Positions 33,478-42,614 of a stretch of 64,000 nucleotides of DNA are shown piece by piece. Made by a program: the position numbers and the translations under genes. A model generated the notes under the pieces. It was given only the letters and a program-made list of their open reading frames with translations, was not told where the DNA came from and ran no database searches. The stretch is from Brevibacterium pigmentatum (GTDB lineage Bacteria > Actinomycetota > Actinomycetes > Actinomycetales > Brevibacteriaceae). The DNA lies in assembly GCF_011617465.1 (NCBI RefSeq), contig NZ_CP050153.1:186001-250000 (forward strand), given 5' to 3'. Numbering within the stretch: the first letter of the stretch is position 1; each line of letters begins with the position of its first letter.

Positions 33478-33521
33478 CAGTTCGGCCTCGACATCGTCGA
33501 GACGATGTCGAGGCCGAACTG
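33478..33521. terminator. Long hairpin between convergent genes
   Basis: CAGTTCGGCCTCGACATCGT begins a 21-base arm (33478-33498) with a perfect complement at 33501-33521 and only two bases between. TTTA follows on the plus strand. It separates the hydroxyacid dehydrogenase from the convergent Nramp-like gene. Confidence 0.85.
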
Positions 33522-33541
33522 TTTATGCGCGTCGATCGGGT

Positions 33542-34861
33542 CTAGAACCAGCCGATCACGACCTGGACCGTCACCCAGATCGTCAGCAGGGTGGTGAGTA
33601 CGAGGATGATGTTCTCGAAGAGGTTCGCTTTATGCTCTCCGAAGTGACTCTTCTTATTCGCCAGGATGAGCAGACCGATCGCGACGAGCGGGACGACGAC
33701 CGCCTGGAGTCCGGTGACGAAGACTGCCATCGTGACGAATCCGGGCATTCCGGGGAACGCCCAGATGATCGGAGAGACGAGGATGAAGAGGCTGAACCAC
33801 TTGAAGGACGGGTCGTCTTCGAAGTGATCGCCGTAGCGTTCGCGCCTGGCAGGCACGATGATGTGCAAGCAGTCGACGATGATCTTCGGGAATCCGTTGG
33901 CGAAGCCGACGACGCTGCTGTAGAGGATCCCGAATGCGCCGAGGTAGAAGATGATTCCGCCGACGGCGCCGAGGTGGATCGTCAGCGCCTGCGAGATGTC
34001 GTCGAGGTTGGTCACCTGGATGCCGTTCGGGCGAAGGATCTCGGCACCGACGACCCAGATTGAGAGGCTGATGACGATCGCCGAGGAGATTCCGAACAGA
34101 ATGTCGTTGCGCTGCAGCTTCTTGAAGCCGACCCCACGCCATCCCTTGTCGCGAACATAGTAGGGGTAGAGGAAGTTCGCCATCGAACCGGCGACCGCGC
34201 CGATGAGGGAGAGTGCCACGGCGAAGACGCCGATCGCCCCGGTATTGTCCGGGATGCCGAAGCCGATGGTGCCGCGGACGATCTCACCGACGTCGGGCAC
34301 GCTGTAGATCGCGAGCCCGAGGAAGACGACGGTCATCATCGCCAGGAGCAGCTTCATGATGCTTTCGATCGTCTTGTAGACGTTCTTTCCGATGACGAAG
34401 ATGCTGCCGACCACGAGGATGCACGACCACAGGAATGGGTCCCCGACTGTGAAGATGCTGGCCAGAGCCTCGCCGGCTCCGCGGACCATGTAGCCGTTGA
34501 GCAGGTGTCCGCTGATGACGGCGGCGATCCCGATCGCCCATGGATACCACCGGGCGACATCACGGTAGCCTTCGATGATGGACTGGTTCTTGAGGTTGAG
34601 GACCTGGTAGCGGCCCATGATGTTGACGATGACGAAGCGGATGAGCAGAGAGGCCGCAAGCAGCCACATGAGGTTGTATCCGTAGTTCGACCCCGACACC
34701 GAGGCGGTCACCAGGTCGCCCGCGCCCATCATGGCGAGGACGGCGATGATCCCGGGTCCGACTTCGCGGAGGCTCCCGAGGATTCCGCGCCGCTTCGGTC
34801 CGGTTGTGGGTGAACTGTCTGAGCTGACTGTGCTGGCAGCGTCGTTGCTATTCGCACTCAT
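33542..34861 (-). CDS. Divergent Nramp-family transporter
   Basis: A 439-residue membrane protein with about 11 helices and the Nramp/LeuT fold outline (EVGPGIIAVLAMMGAGD in TM1). It departs from metal-transporting Nramp proteins: the DPGN metal motif of TM1 is replaced by GAGDLVT, and the MPHN-type motif of TM6 by GSMANFLYPYY. Thus the usual Asp, Asn and Met ligands for Mn or Fe are missing, and it probably moves another substrate. AAGGAC lies nine bases before ATG 34861. It lies directly downstream of the glucarate dehydratase-like gene on the same strand (32-base gap), so an aldarate or related acid is a reasonable guess. Confidence 0.75.
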   Translation of the reverse strand: MSANSNDAASTVSSDSSPTTGPKRRGILGSLREVGPGIIAVLAMMGAGDLVTASVSGSNYGYNLMWLLAASLLIRFVIVNIMGRYQVLNLKNQSIIEGYRDVARWYPWAIGIAAVISGHLLNGYMVRGAGEALASIFTVGDPFLWSCILVVGSIFVIGKNVYKTIESIMKLLLAMMTVVFLGLAIYSVPDVGEIVRGTIGFGIPDNTGAIGVFAVALSLIGAVAGSMANFLYPYYVRDKGWRGVGFKKLQRNDILFGISSAIVISLSIWVVGAEILRPNGIQVTNLDDISQALTIHLGAVGGIIFYLGAFGILYSSVVGFANGFPKIIVDCLHIIVPARRERYGDHFEDDPSFKWFSLFILVSPIIWAFPGMPGFVTMAVFVTGLQAVVVPLVAIGLLILANKKSHFGEHKANLFENIILVLTTLLTIWVTVQVVIGWF

Positions 34862-34893
34862 TGTGAGATGTGTCCTTTCGGCGGCCTCGGCTG

Positions 34894-36174
34894 TTACCAG
34901 CGTGGAGCCACGGCACTGTAGTCGGGGTTGAACTTCTGCATGTATCCCGTGTCGTCGCGATTTCTGATGCCGCAGTCGAGGTATCGCTGGTGCAGCTGAG
35001 CAAGTCGATCGCGATCCAATTCGACTCCGAGTCCGGGCCGCGTGGGCACCTCGACGCTGCCGCCCACGAAGCTGAACGGGTCGCCGACGATGACGTCGTC
35101 CTCTGGGTTCTTCCACGGCCAGTGCGTATCGCAGGCGTAATCGATGTTCTTCGTCGCTCCGGCCAAGTGCAGCATGGCTGCGAGACTGATGCCCAAGTGG
35201 GAATTCGAATGCATCGACAGTGACATTCCGAAAGTCTCGGCGATGCCGGCCAGCATCGTGGACCGGCGCAGACCGCCCCAGAAATGGTGGTCGGAGAGGA
35301 TGACGTCGATGCTGCCTGCGGCCACGGCGTCCGGCAGCTGAGCGAATGCGACCACGCACATGTTCGTCGCCAGCGGCATCGATGCCTTGGAGCGGACTTC
35401 CGCCATGCCTTCGACGCCCGGCGTCGGATCCTCGAGGTATTCGAGAGTGGAGTCGAGGCGTTCGGCGATGCGAAGCGAGGTCTCGACCGTCCACGCCGCA
35501 TTCGGGTCGATACGCAGGGGAACATCTGGGAAACGTTCCGCGAGAGCTTCGATCGCTGCTGCCTCCTCGTCCGGGTGGAAGACGCCACCCTTGAGCTTGA
35601 GCGCTGTGAACCCGTACTCGGCGATCATCTTCTCGGCCTGGCACACGATGCCCGCCGGGTCGAGTGCCTCGCCCCACCTGTCATCGGGGTCTCCGGGGTG
35701 ACCGGCCCACTTGTAGAACAGGTAGCCGCTGAAATCGACTCGATCGCGGACCCGGCCGCCGAGGAGGTCCGAGACCGGAACCCCGAGGATCTTTCCCTGC
35801 AGGTCGAGCAGCGCGACTTCGAACGGGGAGAAGACCCGGTCGAGGGTCGATGAATCGGTGATCATTCCGCTCATACCGTGGCCGCCGGCGGTGGAATCGT
35901 CGGCCATCGCCTCGTCGACGGCGGCCCGAGCTCGATTGGTGTCGAAGACGTCGGTGCCGTTGAGAGCGTCGGCGGCGAGTTGGAGACGGTTCTGATGAGC
36001 TTCATCGCCGTAGGTTTCGCCCAGGCCGTACATGCCCGAATCGGTGACGATCTCGATGATCGTGCGGATGGCGAAGGGTTCGTGGACTCCCACGGCGTTG
36101 AGCAGTGGGGGATCAGCGAAGGCGACGGGAGTGAGATTGATGTCGACGATGTGGGTGCGCTTGGCAGCAGACAT
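34894..36174 (-). CDS. Glucarate dehydratase-like enolase-superfamily enzyme
   Basis: A 426-residue enolase-superfamily acid-sugar dehydratase of the glucarate dehydratase subgroup. KLKGG is the catalytic KxK-type motif, RIDPNAAW carries the first metal Asp, YLEDPTPGVEGMA the Glu ligand, LATNMCV the third metal strand, SDHHFWGGLR and MHSNSHLGISLAAMLHLA the C-terminal His and Asn residues typical of GlucD. CDTHWPWKNPEDD follows. AAGGATT precedes the ATG. It sits in an operon between the second enolase gene and the Nramp-like gene. Predicted reaction: D-glucarate to 5-dehydro-4-deoxyglucarate, feeding KdgD encoded divergently at 37533. Another GlucD-like enzyme is at 40129. Confidence 0.82.
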   Translation of the reverse strand: MSAAKRTHIVDINLTPVAFADPPLLNAVGVHEPFAIRTIIEIVTDSGMYGLGETYGDEAHQNRLQLAADALNGTDVFDTNRARAAVDEAMADDSTAGGHGMSGMITDSSTLDRVFSPFEVALLDLQGKILGVPVSDLLGGRVRDRVDFSGYLFYKWAGHPGDPDDRWGEALDPAGIVCQAEKMIAEYGFTALKLKGGVFHPDEEAAAIEALAERFPDVPLRIDPNAAWTVETSLRIAERLDSTLEYLEDPTPGVEGMAEVRSKASMPLATNMCVVAFAQLPDAVAAGSIDVILSDHHFWGGLRRSTMLAGIAETFGMSLSMHSNSHLGISLAAMLHLAGATKNIDYACDTHWPWKNPEDDVIVGDPFSFVGGSVEVPTRPGLGVELDRDRLAQLHQRYLDCGIRNRDDTGYMQKFNPDYSAVAPRW

Positions 36175-36189
36175 GGTGGTCGGAATCCT

Positions 36190-37314
36190 TCAGCCGATTG
36201 TCACGGTGTCGACGGTCCAGGCCCGAGCCTGATCGCTCAGGGTGATGCCGAGTCCCGGGCGGTCGGGGACGATCATCCGACCGTCCTTGGTCTCGAGACG
36301 TTCGTTGAACAGCGGATCGAGCCAGTCGAAGTGCTCGACCCAGGTCTCGCGCGGGTAGCAGGCCGCGAGGTGGAGGTGGATCTCCATAGCGAAGTGCGGA
36401 GCGATATCGAGGCCCGCTTCATCGGCGAGGGTGAGCAGGCGCATGAACTGGGTGATTCCTCCGACTCGTGGGGCATCGGGCTGGACGATGTCGCAGGCCC
36501 GAGCGTCGATGAGTGCCCGATGCTCAGCCACCGAGCTGAGCATCTCACCAGTGGCGATGGGAGTGTCGAGGGTTCTCGTCAGGCGGGCATGGCCCTCGAC
36601 GTCATAGGCATCCAGCGGCTCTTCGATCCACACCAGTCCGAGCTCGTCGAGGGTTCGGCCCATGCGCAGAGCCGTCGCTCGATCCCACTGCTGGTTTGCG
36701 TCGACCATGAGGGGAGCATCGCCGATGTGCTCGCGCACTGCGCTGACTCGGCGGAGATCTTCGGCGCTGTCGGGCAGGCCGACCTTGATCTTGATTCCGC
36801 CGATGCCATCTTCCAACGACTTCGATGCACGCTCCTTCACCTCGTCGATCGAGGCGTTGAGGAACCCGCCGGAGGTGTTGTAGGTGCGCACGGCATCGCG
36901 ATGGCTGCCGAGGAACTTCGCGAGCGGCAGCTCTGCCCGCTTCGCCTTGAGATCGTAGAGTGCAACGTCGATCGCGGCGAGTGCCTGAGTGGCCAGGCCC
37001 GACCGTCCCACCGAAGCGCCGGCCCACAGCAGTTTCGTGTAGAGCTTGGCGATGTCATTGGGATCCTCGCCCAGGGCCGCCTCGGCGATCTCCTTCGCAT
37101 GAGCGTACTGAGCGGGACCGCCTCCGCGCTTCGAATAGCTGAACCCGATCCCCGAATGTCCCTCGGTCGTGGTGATCTCGGCGAAGAGCATCGCCACTTC
37201 GGTCATCGGTTTCTGTCGACCCGTGAAGACCTTGGCATCGGAGATCGGCACCGCCAACGGCAATCGAATCGATGACAGGGTGATCGTCTTGATCGCGTCA
37301 GGGGTGTACGCCAT
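36190..37314 (-). CDS. L-talarate/galactarate dehydratase-like enolase-superfamily enzyme
   Basis: A 374-residue enolase-superfamily dehydratase of the mandelate racemase subgroup. IKIKVGLPD carries the KxK bases; VDANQQWDR, WIEEPLDAYD and IATGEML hold the three metal ligands; QPDAPRVGGITQFM and APHFAMEIHLHLAA give Asp-His dyad residues. RVGGIT and APHFAMEIHLHL resemble talarate/galactarate dehydratase (TalrD/GalrD). GAGGAG lies before ATG 37314. First gene of the minus-strand operon; 15 bases separate it from the next. With KdgD and the semialdehyde dehydrogenase it gives the galactarate branch of the pathway. Confidence 0.82.
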   Translation of the reverse strand: MAYTPDAIKTITLSSIRLPLAVPISDAKVFTGRQKPMTEVAMLFAEITTTEGHSGIGFSYSKRGGGPAQYAHAKEIAEAALGEDPNDIAKLYTKLLWAGASVGRSGLATQALAAIDVALYDLKAKRAELPLAKFLGSHRDAVRTYNTSGGFLNASIDEVKERASKSLEDGIGGIKIKVGLPDSAEDLRRVSAVREHIGDAPLMVDANQQWDRATALRMGRTLDELGLVWIEEPLDAYDVEGHARLTRTLDTPIATGEMLSSVAEHRALIDARACDIVQPDAPRVGGITQFMRLLTLADEAGLDIAPHFAMEIHLHLAACYPRETWVEHFDWLDPLFNERLETKDGRMIVPDRPGLGITLSDQARAWTVDTVTIG

Positions 37315-37347
37315 TGAAGCTCCTCATTCGTGCCGATTCGGATGTGC

Positions 37348-37380
37348 ACTCACCCAGTCATCGGCCGACGTCAGGTGAGT
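37348..37380. promoter_or_regulatory. Imperfect palindrome in the divergent aldarate promoter region
   Basis: ACTCACC and GTGAGT arms flank a centre CGGCCG, with partial pairing between. It lies 34 bases upstream of the talarate dehydratase ATG, in the 218-base divergent region that also serves KdgD. No regulator gene is encoded next to the aldarate cluster, so the binding protein is unknown. Confidence 0.35.
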
Positions 37381-37532
37381 CAAGTGCCGAGTCAATAACA
37401 TCGGTCTTTGCCACATCTGACCAATACCTTTAGTGCATGAGTCGATATCGTATGGGCCTTAGACAGGCATCATCGGGCGACCTAGAGTCGCTTCCGAATC
37501 ACTCCATCGAAGTAGTCAGCAAAGGAACCACA

Positions 37533-38480
37533 ATGGCTCAATTCTCCCCACAGGACCTGGCAGCTCACCTCAAGAACGGACTGCTGTCATTCCCTGCGAC
37601 GGCGTTCAACTCAGACCTCAGTCTCGACGAGGCCGGCTACCGCAGCCACATCGAATGGCAGTCCAGCTACGACGTCGCCGGTCTCTTCGCCGCGGGCGGC
37701 ACCGGTGAGGGATTCAGCCTCAGCCCCGACGAGGCAGCCCGCGTCGTCGAACTCGCCGTCGCCTCCTCGCGTCCCGAGGTTCCGGTCCTGGCCTCCGCGA
37801 GCGGTCCCACCGTCCAGGCCGTCCGCAACGTCCGCGATGCCGAAGCCGCAGGAGCTGAAGGCGTCCTCGTCCTCCCGCCCTACCTCACCGAATGCGACCA
37901 GGACGGTCTCTACGAACACGTCGCCGCGATCTGCGAAGCCACCAACATCGGCGTCATCGTCTACAACCGCGCCAACGCCATCTACTCCGCCGACACCGTC
38001 GCCCGGCTCGCCGACAACCACGCGAACTTCATCGGGTTCAAGGACGCCATCGGCGACATCGAACACCTCACGAAGGTCTACGCGAAGAACGGCGACCGCC
38101 TCTTCTACCTCGGCGGACTGCCCACCGCCGAGACCTTCGCCCTGCCGCTGCTGCAGCTGGGCATGAGCACCTACTCCTCGGCGATGTTCAACTTCGTCCC
38201 CGAATTCGCCCTCGACTTCTACGCCGACGTCCGCGCCCAGAACCGCGAGGCCGTGACCGAGAAGCTCAACCGCTTCGTCCTGCCCTACCTCGACATCCGC
38301 GACCGCGGCAAGGGCTACGGAGTCTCCATCGTCAAGGGCGGGCTCAAAGCCATCGGCCGCGACGCCGGACCCGTGCGCCCACCGCTGCACAGCCTCAGCG
38401 ACCAGGACGTCGCCGACCTCGCCGGCCTCATCGACGCAGCGAAGATCCGCCCCAACACCGAGATCAAGATCGGAGCCTGA
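37533..38480 (+). CDS. kdgD: 5-dehydro-4-deoxyglucarate dehydratase
   Basis: A 315-residue DHDPS-superfamily lyase. KdgD converts 5-dehydro-4-deoxyglucarate to 2-oxoglutarate semialdehyde, water and CO2. The Schiff-base Lys170 (GFKDAIGD) and Tyr144 (VIVYNRAN) are present, as is FAAGGTGEGFSLSPDE near the N-terminus, the family mark. AAAGGAA precedes ATG 37533; the 32-residue longer frame lacks such a site. The semialdehyde dehydrogenase starts six bases after its stop. It is the convergence point of both dehydratase branches. Confidence 0.92.
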   Translation: MAQFSPQDLAAHLKNGLLSFPATAFNSDLSLDEAGYRSHIEWQSSYDVAGLFAAGGTGEGFSLSPDEAARVVELAVASSRPEVPVLASASGPTVQAVRNVRDAEAAGAEGVLVLPPYLTECDQDGLYEHVAAICEATNIGVIVYNRANAIYSADTVARLADNHANFIGFKDAIGDIEHLTKVYAKNGDRLFYLGGLPTAETFALPLLQLGMSTYSSAMFNFVPEFALDFYADVRAQNREAVTEKLNRFVLPYLDIRDRGKGYGVSIVKGGLKAIGRDAGPVRPPLHSLSDQDVADLAGLIDAAKIRPNTEIKIGA

Positions 38481-38485
38481 CACTC

Positions 38486-40117
38486 ATGACCGCGCTCACT
38501 GGACTCTCCCTCATCGCCGGGGACCCGGTCACCGGCAACGGCGCCACCACCAACGCCGTCGACCCGAGCACCGGGCAGACCCTGACCCCCGACTACACGT
38601 TCCTCGACGAAGCACAGGTCGACGCCGCCGTCGATGCCGCTGCGCAGGCATTCGCCAGCTACCGGGCGACCACGCCGACCCAGCGCGCCGCCTTCCTCGA
38701 GACGATCGCGGACAACATCGAAGCCGTGCGCGAAGCGATCGTCGACCGTGCCATGTCCGAGACCGGGCTGCCCTCGGCACGGCTGACCGGTGAAGTCGGC
38801 CGTACAGTCGGACAGCTGCGACTCTTCGCCGAGGTGGTCCGGACCGGGAACTTCCACGCCTCCCGCATCGACCCCGCCCAGCCGGACCGTACCCCGGCAC
38901 CGCGGCTGGACATCCGGCAGCGCAAGGTCCCCGTCGGCCCTGTCGTCGTCTTCGGCGCCAGCAACTTCCCGCTCGCCTTCTCCGTCGCCGGCGGTGACAC
39001 CGCCTCCGCGCTCGCCGCCGGCTGCCCCGTCGTCGTCAAAGCCCACAACGCCCATCCCGGAACCGGGGAGATCGTCGGCCGGGCCATCGCCGAGGCGGTC
39101 ACCGCCAACGGTCTCCACCCCGGAGTGTTCTCCCTCGTCTTCGGACCGGGATCCTCGGTCGGTCAGCGACTCGTCGCCGATTCCCGGGTCGCCGCCGTCG
39201 GCTTCACGGGTTCCCGCTCCGGCGGACTGGCCCTGCAGTCGACCGCTCAGGCACGGAAGGTCCCCATTCCCGTCTATGCGGAGATGAGCTCGGTCAACCC
39301 GGTCATCCTGCTCGACGGTGCCCTGGCAGGCGACGGGGCACGCGTCGTGGCCGAACAGTTCATCACCTCGCTGACCGGCTCGAGCGGCCAGCTGTGCACC
39401 GCACCCGGGCTCGTGCTGGTGCCGACCGGTGCCGACGGAGATGCCTTCGCCGAGGCGGTCGGTCAACTGATCGCCCAGCAGACCGGGCAGACCATGCTCA
39501 CTCCTTCGATCGCCGAGGCGTTCGACCGCGGCGTGGCCGCGCTCAGTTCACAGGACGACGTGTCCACGGTGGGTACGGGAACCGTGGGGGAGGGCCAGAA
39601 CGCCCCCGCCCCGGTCGTCTTCACCGCCACCTCGGCGGCCGTGCGGGAGAACGAGGTGCTCAGTGAGGAGATCTTCGGAGCCGCCTCGGTGCTGGTCCGC
39701 TATGACGGAATCGATGATCTGCTCGACACCCTCACCGGGATCGAAGGCCAGCTGACGACGACGATCCATGCCACCGACGCCGACACCGAGGCGGCCGGAC
39801 GGCTGCTGCCCGTCCTTGAGGACCTGAGCGGTCGGATCCTGTTCAACGGATGGCCCACCGGGGTGGAGGTCGGACACGCTATGGTTCATGGCGGACCGTT
39901 CCCGGCCACCTCTGCACCGGGCACGACGTCGGTGGGGTCGCTTGCCATCGATCGATTCCTCCGCCCCGTCGCATACCAGTCGGTGCCGGTTGGACTGCTG
40001 CCCGAACCGATCGCCGACGACAATCCGTGGTCGGTCGTGCAGATGGTCGACGGTGTGGTGACGACTCCGGACCAGGCTGGAGCCGTCCTCAGCGGGACGG
40101 GTGCGGCCGGATCATGA
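38486..40117 (+). CDS. 2-oxoglutarate semialdehyde dehydrogenase (aldehyde dehydrogenase family)
   Basis: A 543-residue aldehyde dehydrogenase of the ketoglutarate semialdehyde branch. Catalytic Cys304 ([12 protein letters not shown]), general base Glu266 ([10 protein letters not shown]) and the NADP-binding FTGSRSGG loop are present; [26 protein letters not shown] is the usual nucleotide-fold segment, quoted here only in part as [10 protein letters not shown]. It oxidises 2-oxoglutarate semialdehyde from KdgD to 2-oxoglutarate, completing the pathway into the TCA cycle. Starts six bases after the KdgD stop; the third dehydratase follows with overlap or an 11-base gap depending on start. Confidence 0.9.
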   Translation: MTALTGLSLIAGDPVTGNGATTNAVDPSTGQTLTPDYTFLDEAQVDAAVDAAAQAFASYRATTPTQRAAFLETIADNIEAVREAIVDRAMSETGLPSARLTGEVGRTVGQLRLFAEVVRTGNFHASRIDPAQPDRTPAPRLDIRQRKVPVGPVVVFGASNFPLAFSVAGGDTASALAAGCPVVVKAHNAHPGTGEIVGRAIAEAVTANGLHPGVFSLVFGPGSSVGQRLVADSRVAAVGFTGSRSGGLALQSTAQARKVPIPVYAEMSSVNPVILLDGALAGDGARVVAEQFITSLTGSSGQLCTAPGLVLVPTGADGDAFAEAVGQLIAQQTGQTMLTPSIAEAFDRGVAALSSQDDVSTVGTGTVGEGQNAPAPVVFTATSAAVRENEVLSEEIFGAASVLVRYDGIDDLLDTLTGIEGQLTTTIHATDADTEAAGRLLPVLEDLSGRILFNGWPTGVEVGHAMVHGGPFPATSAPGTTSVGSLAIDRFLRPVAYQSVPVGLLPEPIADDNPWSVVQMVDGVVTTPDQAGAVLSGTGAAGS

Positions 40118-40128
40118 GGGGAACGTCG

Positions 40129-41469
40129 ATGACGATACAGACGCAGTTCGCCACCCCGACCATCGCATCGGTGCGGGTCGTGCCGGTCGCAGGCCGCGAC
40201 TCGATGCTGCTCAACCTCTCCGGTGCACATGGGCCCTACTTCACCCGCAATATCGTCCTCATCACCGACAGCGATGGTCGGACGGGGCTCGGTGAAGTGC
40301 CCGGCGGCGAGAACATCAAGGCCGCCATCGAAGAGGCCGGGCGTGAACTCGCCGGGCGCCGGGTGGCTCAGGTCAATCGGATCGTCTCCGAGCTGCACCA
40401 GCGATTCGCTGCCGTCGACGCCGGTGGGCGGGGCAATCAGACCTTCGACCTGCGGGTGGGCGTCCATGCCACGGCCGCAATCGAATCGGCGCTGCTCGAC
40501 CTGCACGGTCAGTTCCTCGGCCTGCCGGTGGCGGACCTGTTGGCCGCCGGGCAACAGCGGGATGCTGTGCCGATGCTCGGCTACCTCTTCTATGTCGGCA
40601 ATCCCGATGCCACCGATCTCGACTACCTGCGCGAACCGGATGCGGACGGGTGGGATCGTCTGCGTCGGGAGGAGGCGCTGACCCCGTCAGCAGTCGTTGA
40701 ATTGGCGAGGGCCGCCTCGGCGAAATACGGATTCAAGGACTTCAAACTCAAGGGCGGAGTGCTCGCCGGCGAGGCCGAGGTCGAGACCGTCACGGCACTG
40801 GCCAGGGAGTTTTCGGACGCACGGATCACCCTCGACCCGAACGGCGGTTGGCTGCTCGACGATGCCATCGAATACGGCAAGGCGATGAACGGCGTCGTCG
40901 CCTATGCGGAGGACCCTGTCGGTCCCGAGGGTCGGTTCTCCGGTCGGGAGACCATGGCGGAATTCCGCCGAGCCACGGGCCTGCGGACGGCGACGAACAT
41001 GATCGCCACCGATTGGCGGGAGATGGCGCACGCGATCCGGACCAACGCCGTGGACATTCCGCTTGCTGACCCGCACTTCTGGACGATGTCCGGCTCCCAC
41101 CGGGTCTCGCAGCTGTGCCACGATTTCGGGTTGACGTGGGGTTCGCACTCGAACAACCACTTCGACGTGTCCCTGGCGATGTTCACCCATGTCGGAGCCG
41201 CGGCTCCCGGCAAGATCACGGCACTCGACACGCACTGGATCTGGCAGGACGGCCAGGAGCTGACGACGAATCCGCTGAAGATCGTCGACGGCGAGATTCA
41301 GGTGCCTAAGGCGCCGGGACTCGGCGTGACCATCGACGAGGACCGATTGGCCGAAGCGCACGAACTCTACGTCGAACACGGCTTGGGTTCGCGCGACGAT
41401 TCGGTTGCCATGCAGTACCTGGTCCCCGGCTGGACCTTCGACGCGAAGAAACCCGCCCTCCTCCGCTAA
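40129..41469 (+). CDS. gudD: Glucarate dehydratase
   Basis: A 446-residue enolase-superfamily enzyme of glucarate dehydratase length and layout. [13 protein letters not shown] holds the KxK-type base, [24 protein letters not shown] and [11 protein letters not shown] the metal site, and [15 protein letters not shown] plus [21 protein letters not shown] the C-terminal catalytic His/Asn region, nearly as in characterised GudD. ATG 40129 is preferred because GAGGGG lies seven bases upstream; ATG 40114 overlaps the previous stop (ATGA) and is possible. Third dehydratase of the locus; with KdgD and the semialdehyde dehydrogenase it makes a full D-glucarate pathway in one plus-strand operon. Confidence 0.9.
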   Translation: MTIQTQFATPTIASVRVVPVAGRDSMLLNLSGAHGPYFTRNIVLITDSDGRTGLGEVPGGENIKAAIEEAGRELAGRRVAQVNRIVSELHQRFAAVDAGGRGNQTFDLRVGVHATAAIESALLDLHGQFLGLPVADLLAAGQQRDAVPMLGYLFYVGNPDATDLDYLREPDADGWDRLRREEALTPSAVVELARAASAKYGFKDFKLKGGVLAGEAEVETVTALAREFSDARITLDPNGGWLLDDAIEYGKAMNGVVAYAEDPVGPEGRFSGRETMAEFRRATGLRTATNMIATDWREMAHAIRTNAVDIPLADPHFWTMSGSHRVSQLCHDFGLTWGSHSNNHFDVSLAMFTHVGAAAPGKITALDTHWIWQDGQELTTNPLKIVDGEIQVPKAPGLGVTIDEDRLAEAHELYVEHGLGSRDDSVAMQYLVPGWTFDAKKPALLR

Positions 41470-41481
41470 TTACTCCTCTTG

Positions 41482-41537
41482 CTACCTGACGGCGGCCCAG
41501 CAACCTCGCGCGAGGTTGCTGGGCCGCCGTCAGGTAG
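41482..41537. repeat. Palindromic intergenic repeat, family 1, copy 4 (perfect)
   Basis: A perfect 56-bp palindrome, extending to 62 bp with flanking TTG/CAA. The outer arm is CTACCTGACGGCGGCCCAGC and the centre CCTCGCGCGAGG. Compared with copy 2, both arms have changed together (CTCAG to CCCAG, and the centre), keeping full pairing. It lies between convergent genes, 12 bases after gudD. Confidence 0.9.
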
Positions 41538-41540
41538 CAA

Positions 41541-42614
41541 TTAGAGGGAGACTATTGTGCGGAGGGATTTGGTCGGGGACGCGAATTCCTTTGCCAAGTC
41601 AGCCAAGGGGATCGGGCCGCCTAGGATGTCCTCCCACGGCAGGGTCCCGCCGTCGGCTGCCAAGAAATCCACGGCTTCGGCCAAGTGGTGGGGTTCGAAA
41701 TTGTGGACTCCGGTGATCGTGCGCCATCCGCGCACCACCTGCTCGGGATCGATCGACACCTGCGGCCCCGGCGTCACGCTGCCGGCGAGGACCACAACGC
41801 CCCCGACACCCAACGACGAAATGCAGGAGCGCACCCCTGACTCGGCACCCGAGAGCTCGAGAGCGACGTCGACATCAGCGATCTCCACACCCGGCTCAAC
41901 GGACCGAGCAGCCCCCGCCCGGTCGGCCAGAGAGCGGCGGTCCGGATGGGGATCGGCGGCGATGACCTCGGCAGCAGCGCGGGCCAGAGCTGCCCCGACC
42001 GCGGTCAACCCGAGCATCCCGATTCCATTGACGAACACCCGGCGTCCCCGCAGGTCACCGGCGGCTTCACACATCGCCATCACCGTGGCTACGGCGCATC
42101 CCGCAGTCGCCGCCACCCCATCGGGCAGCGAATCCGGCACCGGGACCACGGCCACCCCGGCCGGCAGGTGGATATGGCTGGCGTAGGTGCCCGACAGTGC
42201 CCAATCCGACTCGGCCGATTCGTGGCCGACCTTGCGCACCGAGGTGCATTTCGCGCTCAGCCCGCGTCGACAGTTCCGGCACTGACCGCACACCGAGGTG
42301 ACCGAGAAGACCACGCGCGTGCCGACGGGCACATCCCCACGCGTCTCCTCGACGATGCCGACACCCTCGTGGCCGAGCACCGAGGGGCACGCCCCCGGAC
42401 GACGTCCGTTGACGGTGTGCCGATCGGACCCGCACACCGTCGCCGCAGTCAGCCGGATGAGGCTCTCGCCCGGTGCCAGCCGCGGCCGGTCGAACGTGCG
42501 GAGCTCGAATTCCGATCCTCCGGTCCACACCTGGGCAAACGGCTGAGCGGTTGCGTGGCCGCGATCGGTCGCCTCGGTGCCTGTCATCGTCGAATCGGGG
42601 ACGGTCGATATCAC
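41541..42614 (-). CDS. Zinc-dependent alcohol dehydrogenase, phosphonate-associated type
   Basis: A 357-residue medium-chain dehydrogenase. Catalytic zinc residues are in VCGSDRHTVNG and LGHEGVG; the structural zinc loop is CGQCRNCRRGLSAKC. It resembles the TIGR03366 alcohol dehydrogenases found in phosphonate clusters, and the neighbours agree. The start is GTG 42614, overlapping the stop of the HAD gene (GTGA); a later ATG lacks a ribosome site. Last gene of the phosphonate operon; probably oxidises or reduces an alcohol or aldehyde released from the phosphonate. Exact substrate unknown. Confidence 0.8.
   Translation of the reverse strand: MISTVPDSTMTGTEATDRGHATAQPFAQVWTGGSEFELRTFDRPRLAPGESLIRLTAATVCGSDRHTVNGRRPGACPSVLGHEGVGIVEETRGDVPVGTRVVFSVTSVCGQCRNCRRGLSAKCTSVRKVGHESAESDWALSGTYASHIHLPAGVAVVPVPDSLPDGVAATAGCAVATVMAMCEAAGDLRGRRVFVNGIGMLGLTAVGAALARAAAEVIAADPHPDRRSLADRAGAARSVEPGVEIADVDVALELSGAESGVRSCISSLGVGGVVVLAGSVTPGPQVSIDPEQVVRGWRTITGVHNFEPHHLAEAVDFLAADGGTLPWEDILGGPIPLADLAKEFASPTKSLRTIVSL

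Noticed and set aside
33542..34861. Ordinary Mn/Fe Nramp transporter
   Set aside because: The TM1 and TM6 metal motifs are replaced, so the usual function should not be assumed.
33542..35677. 711-codon reading of the Nramp-like gene
   Set aside because: The extra N-terminus is out of frame with, and overlaps, the glucarate dehydratase-like gene. The ribosome site at 34861 sets the start.
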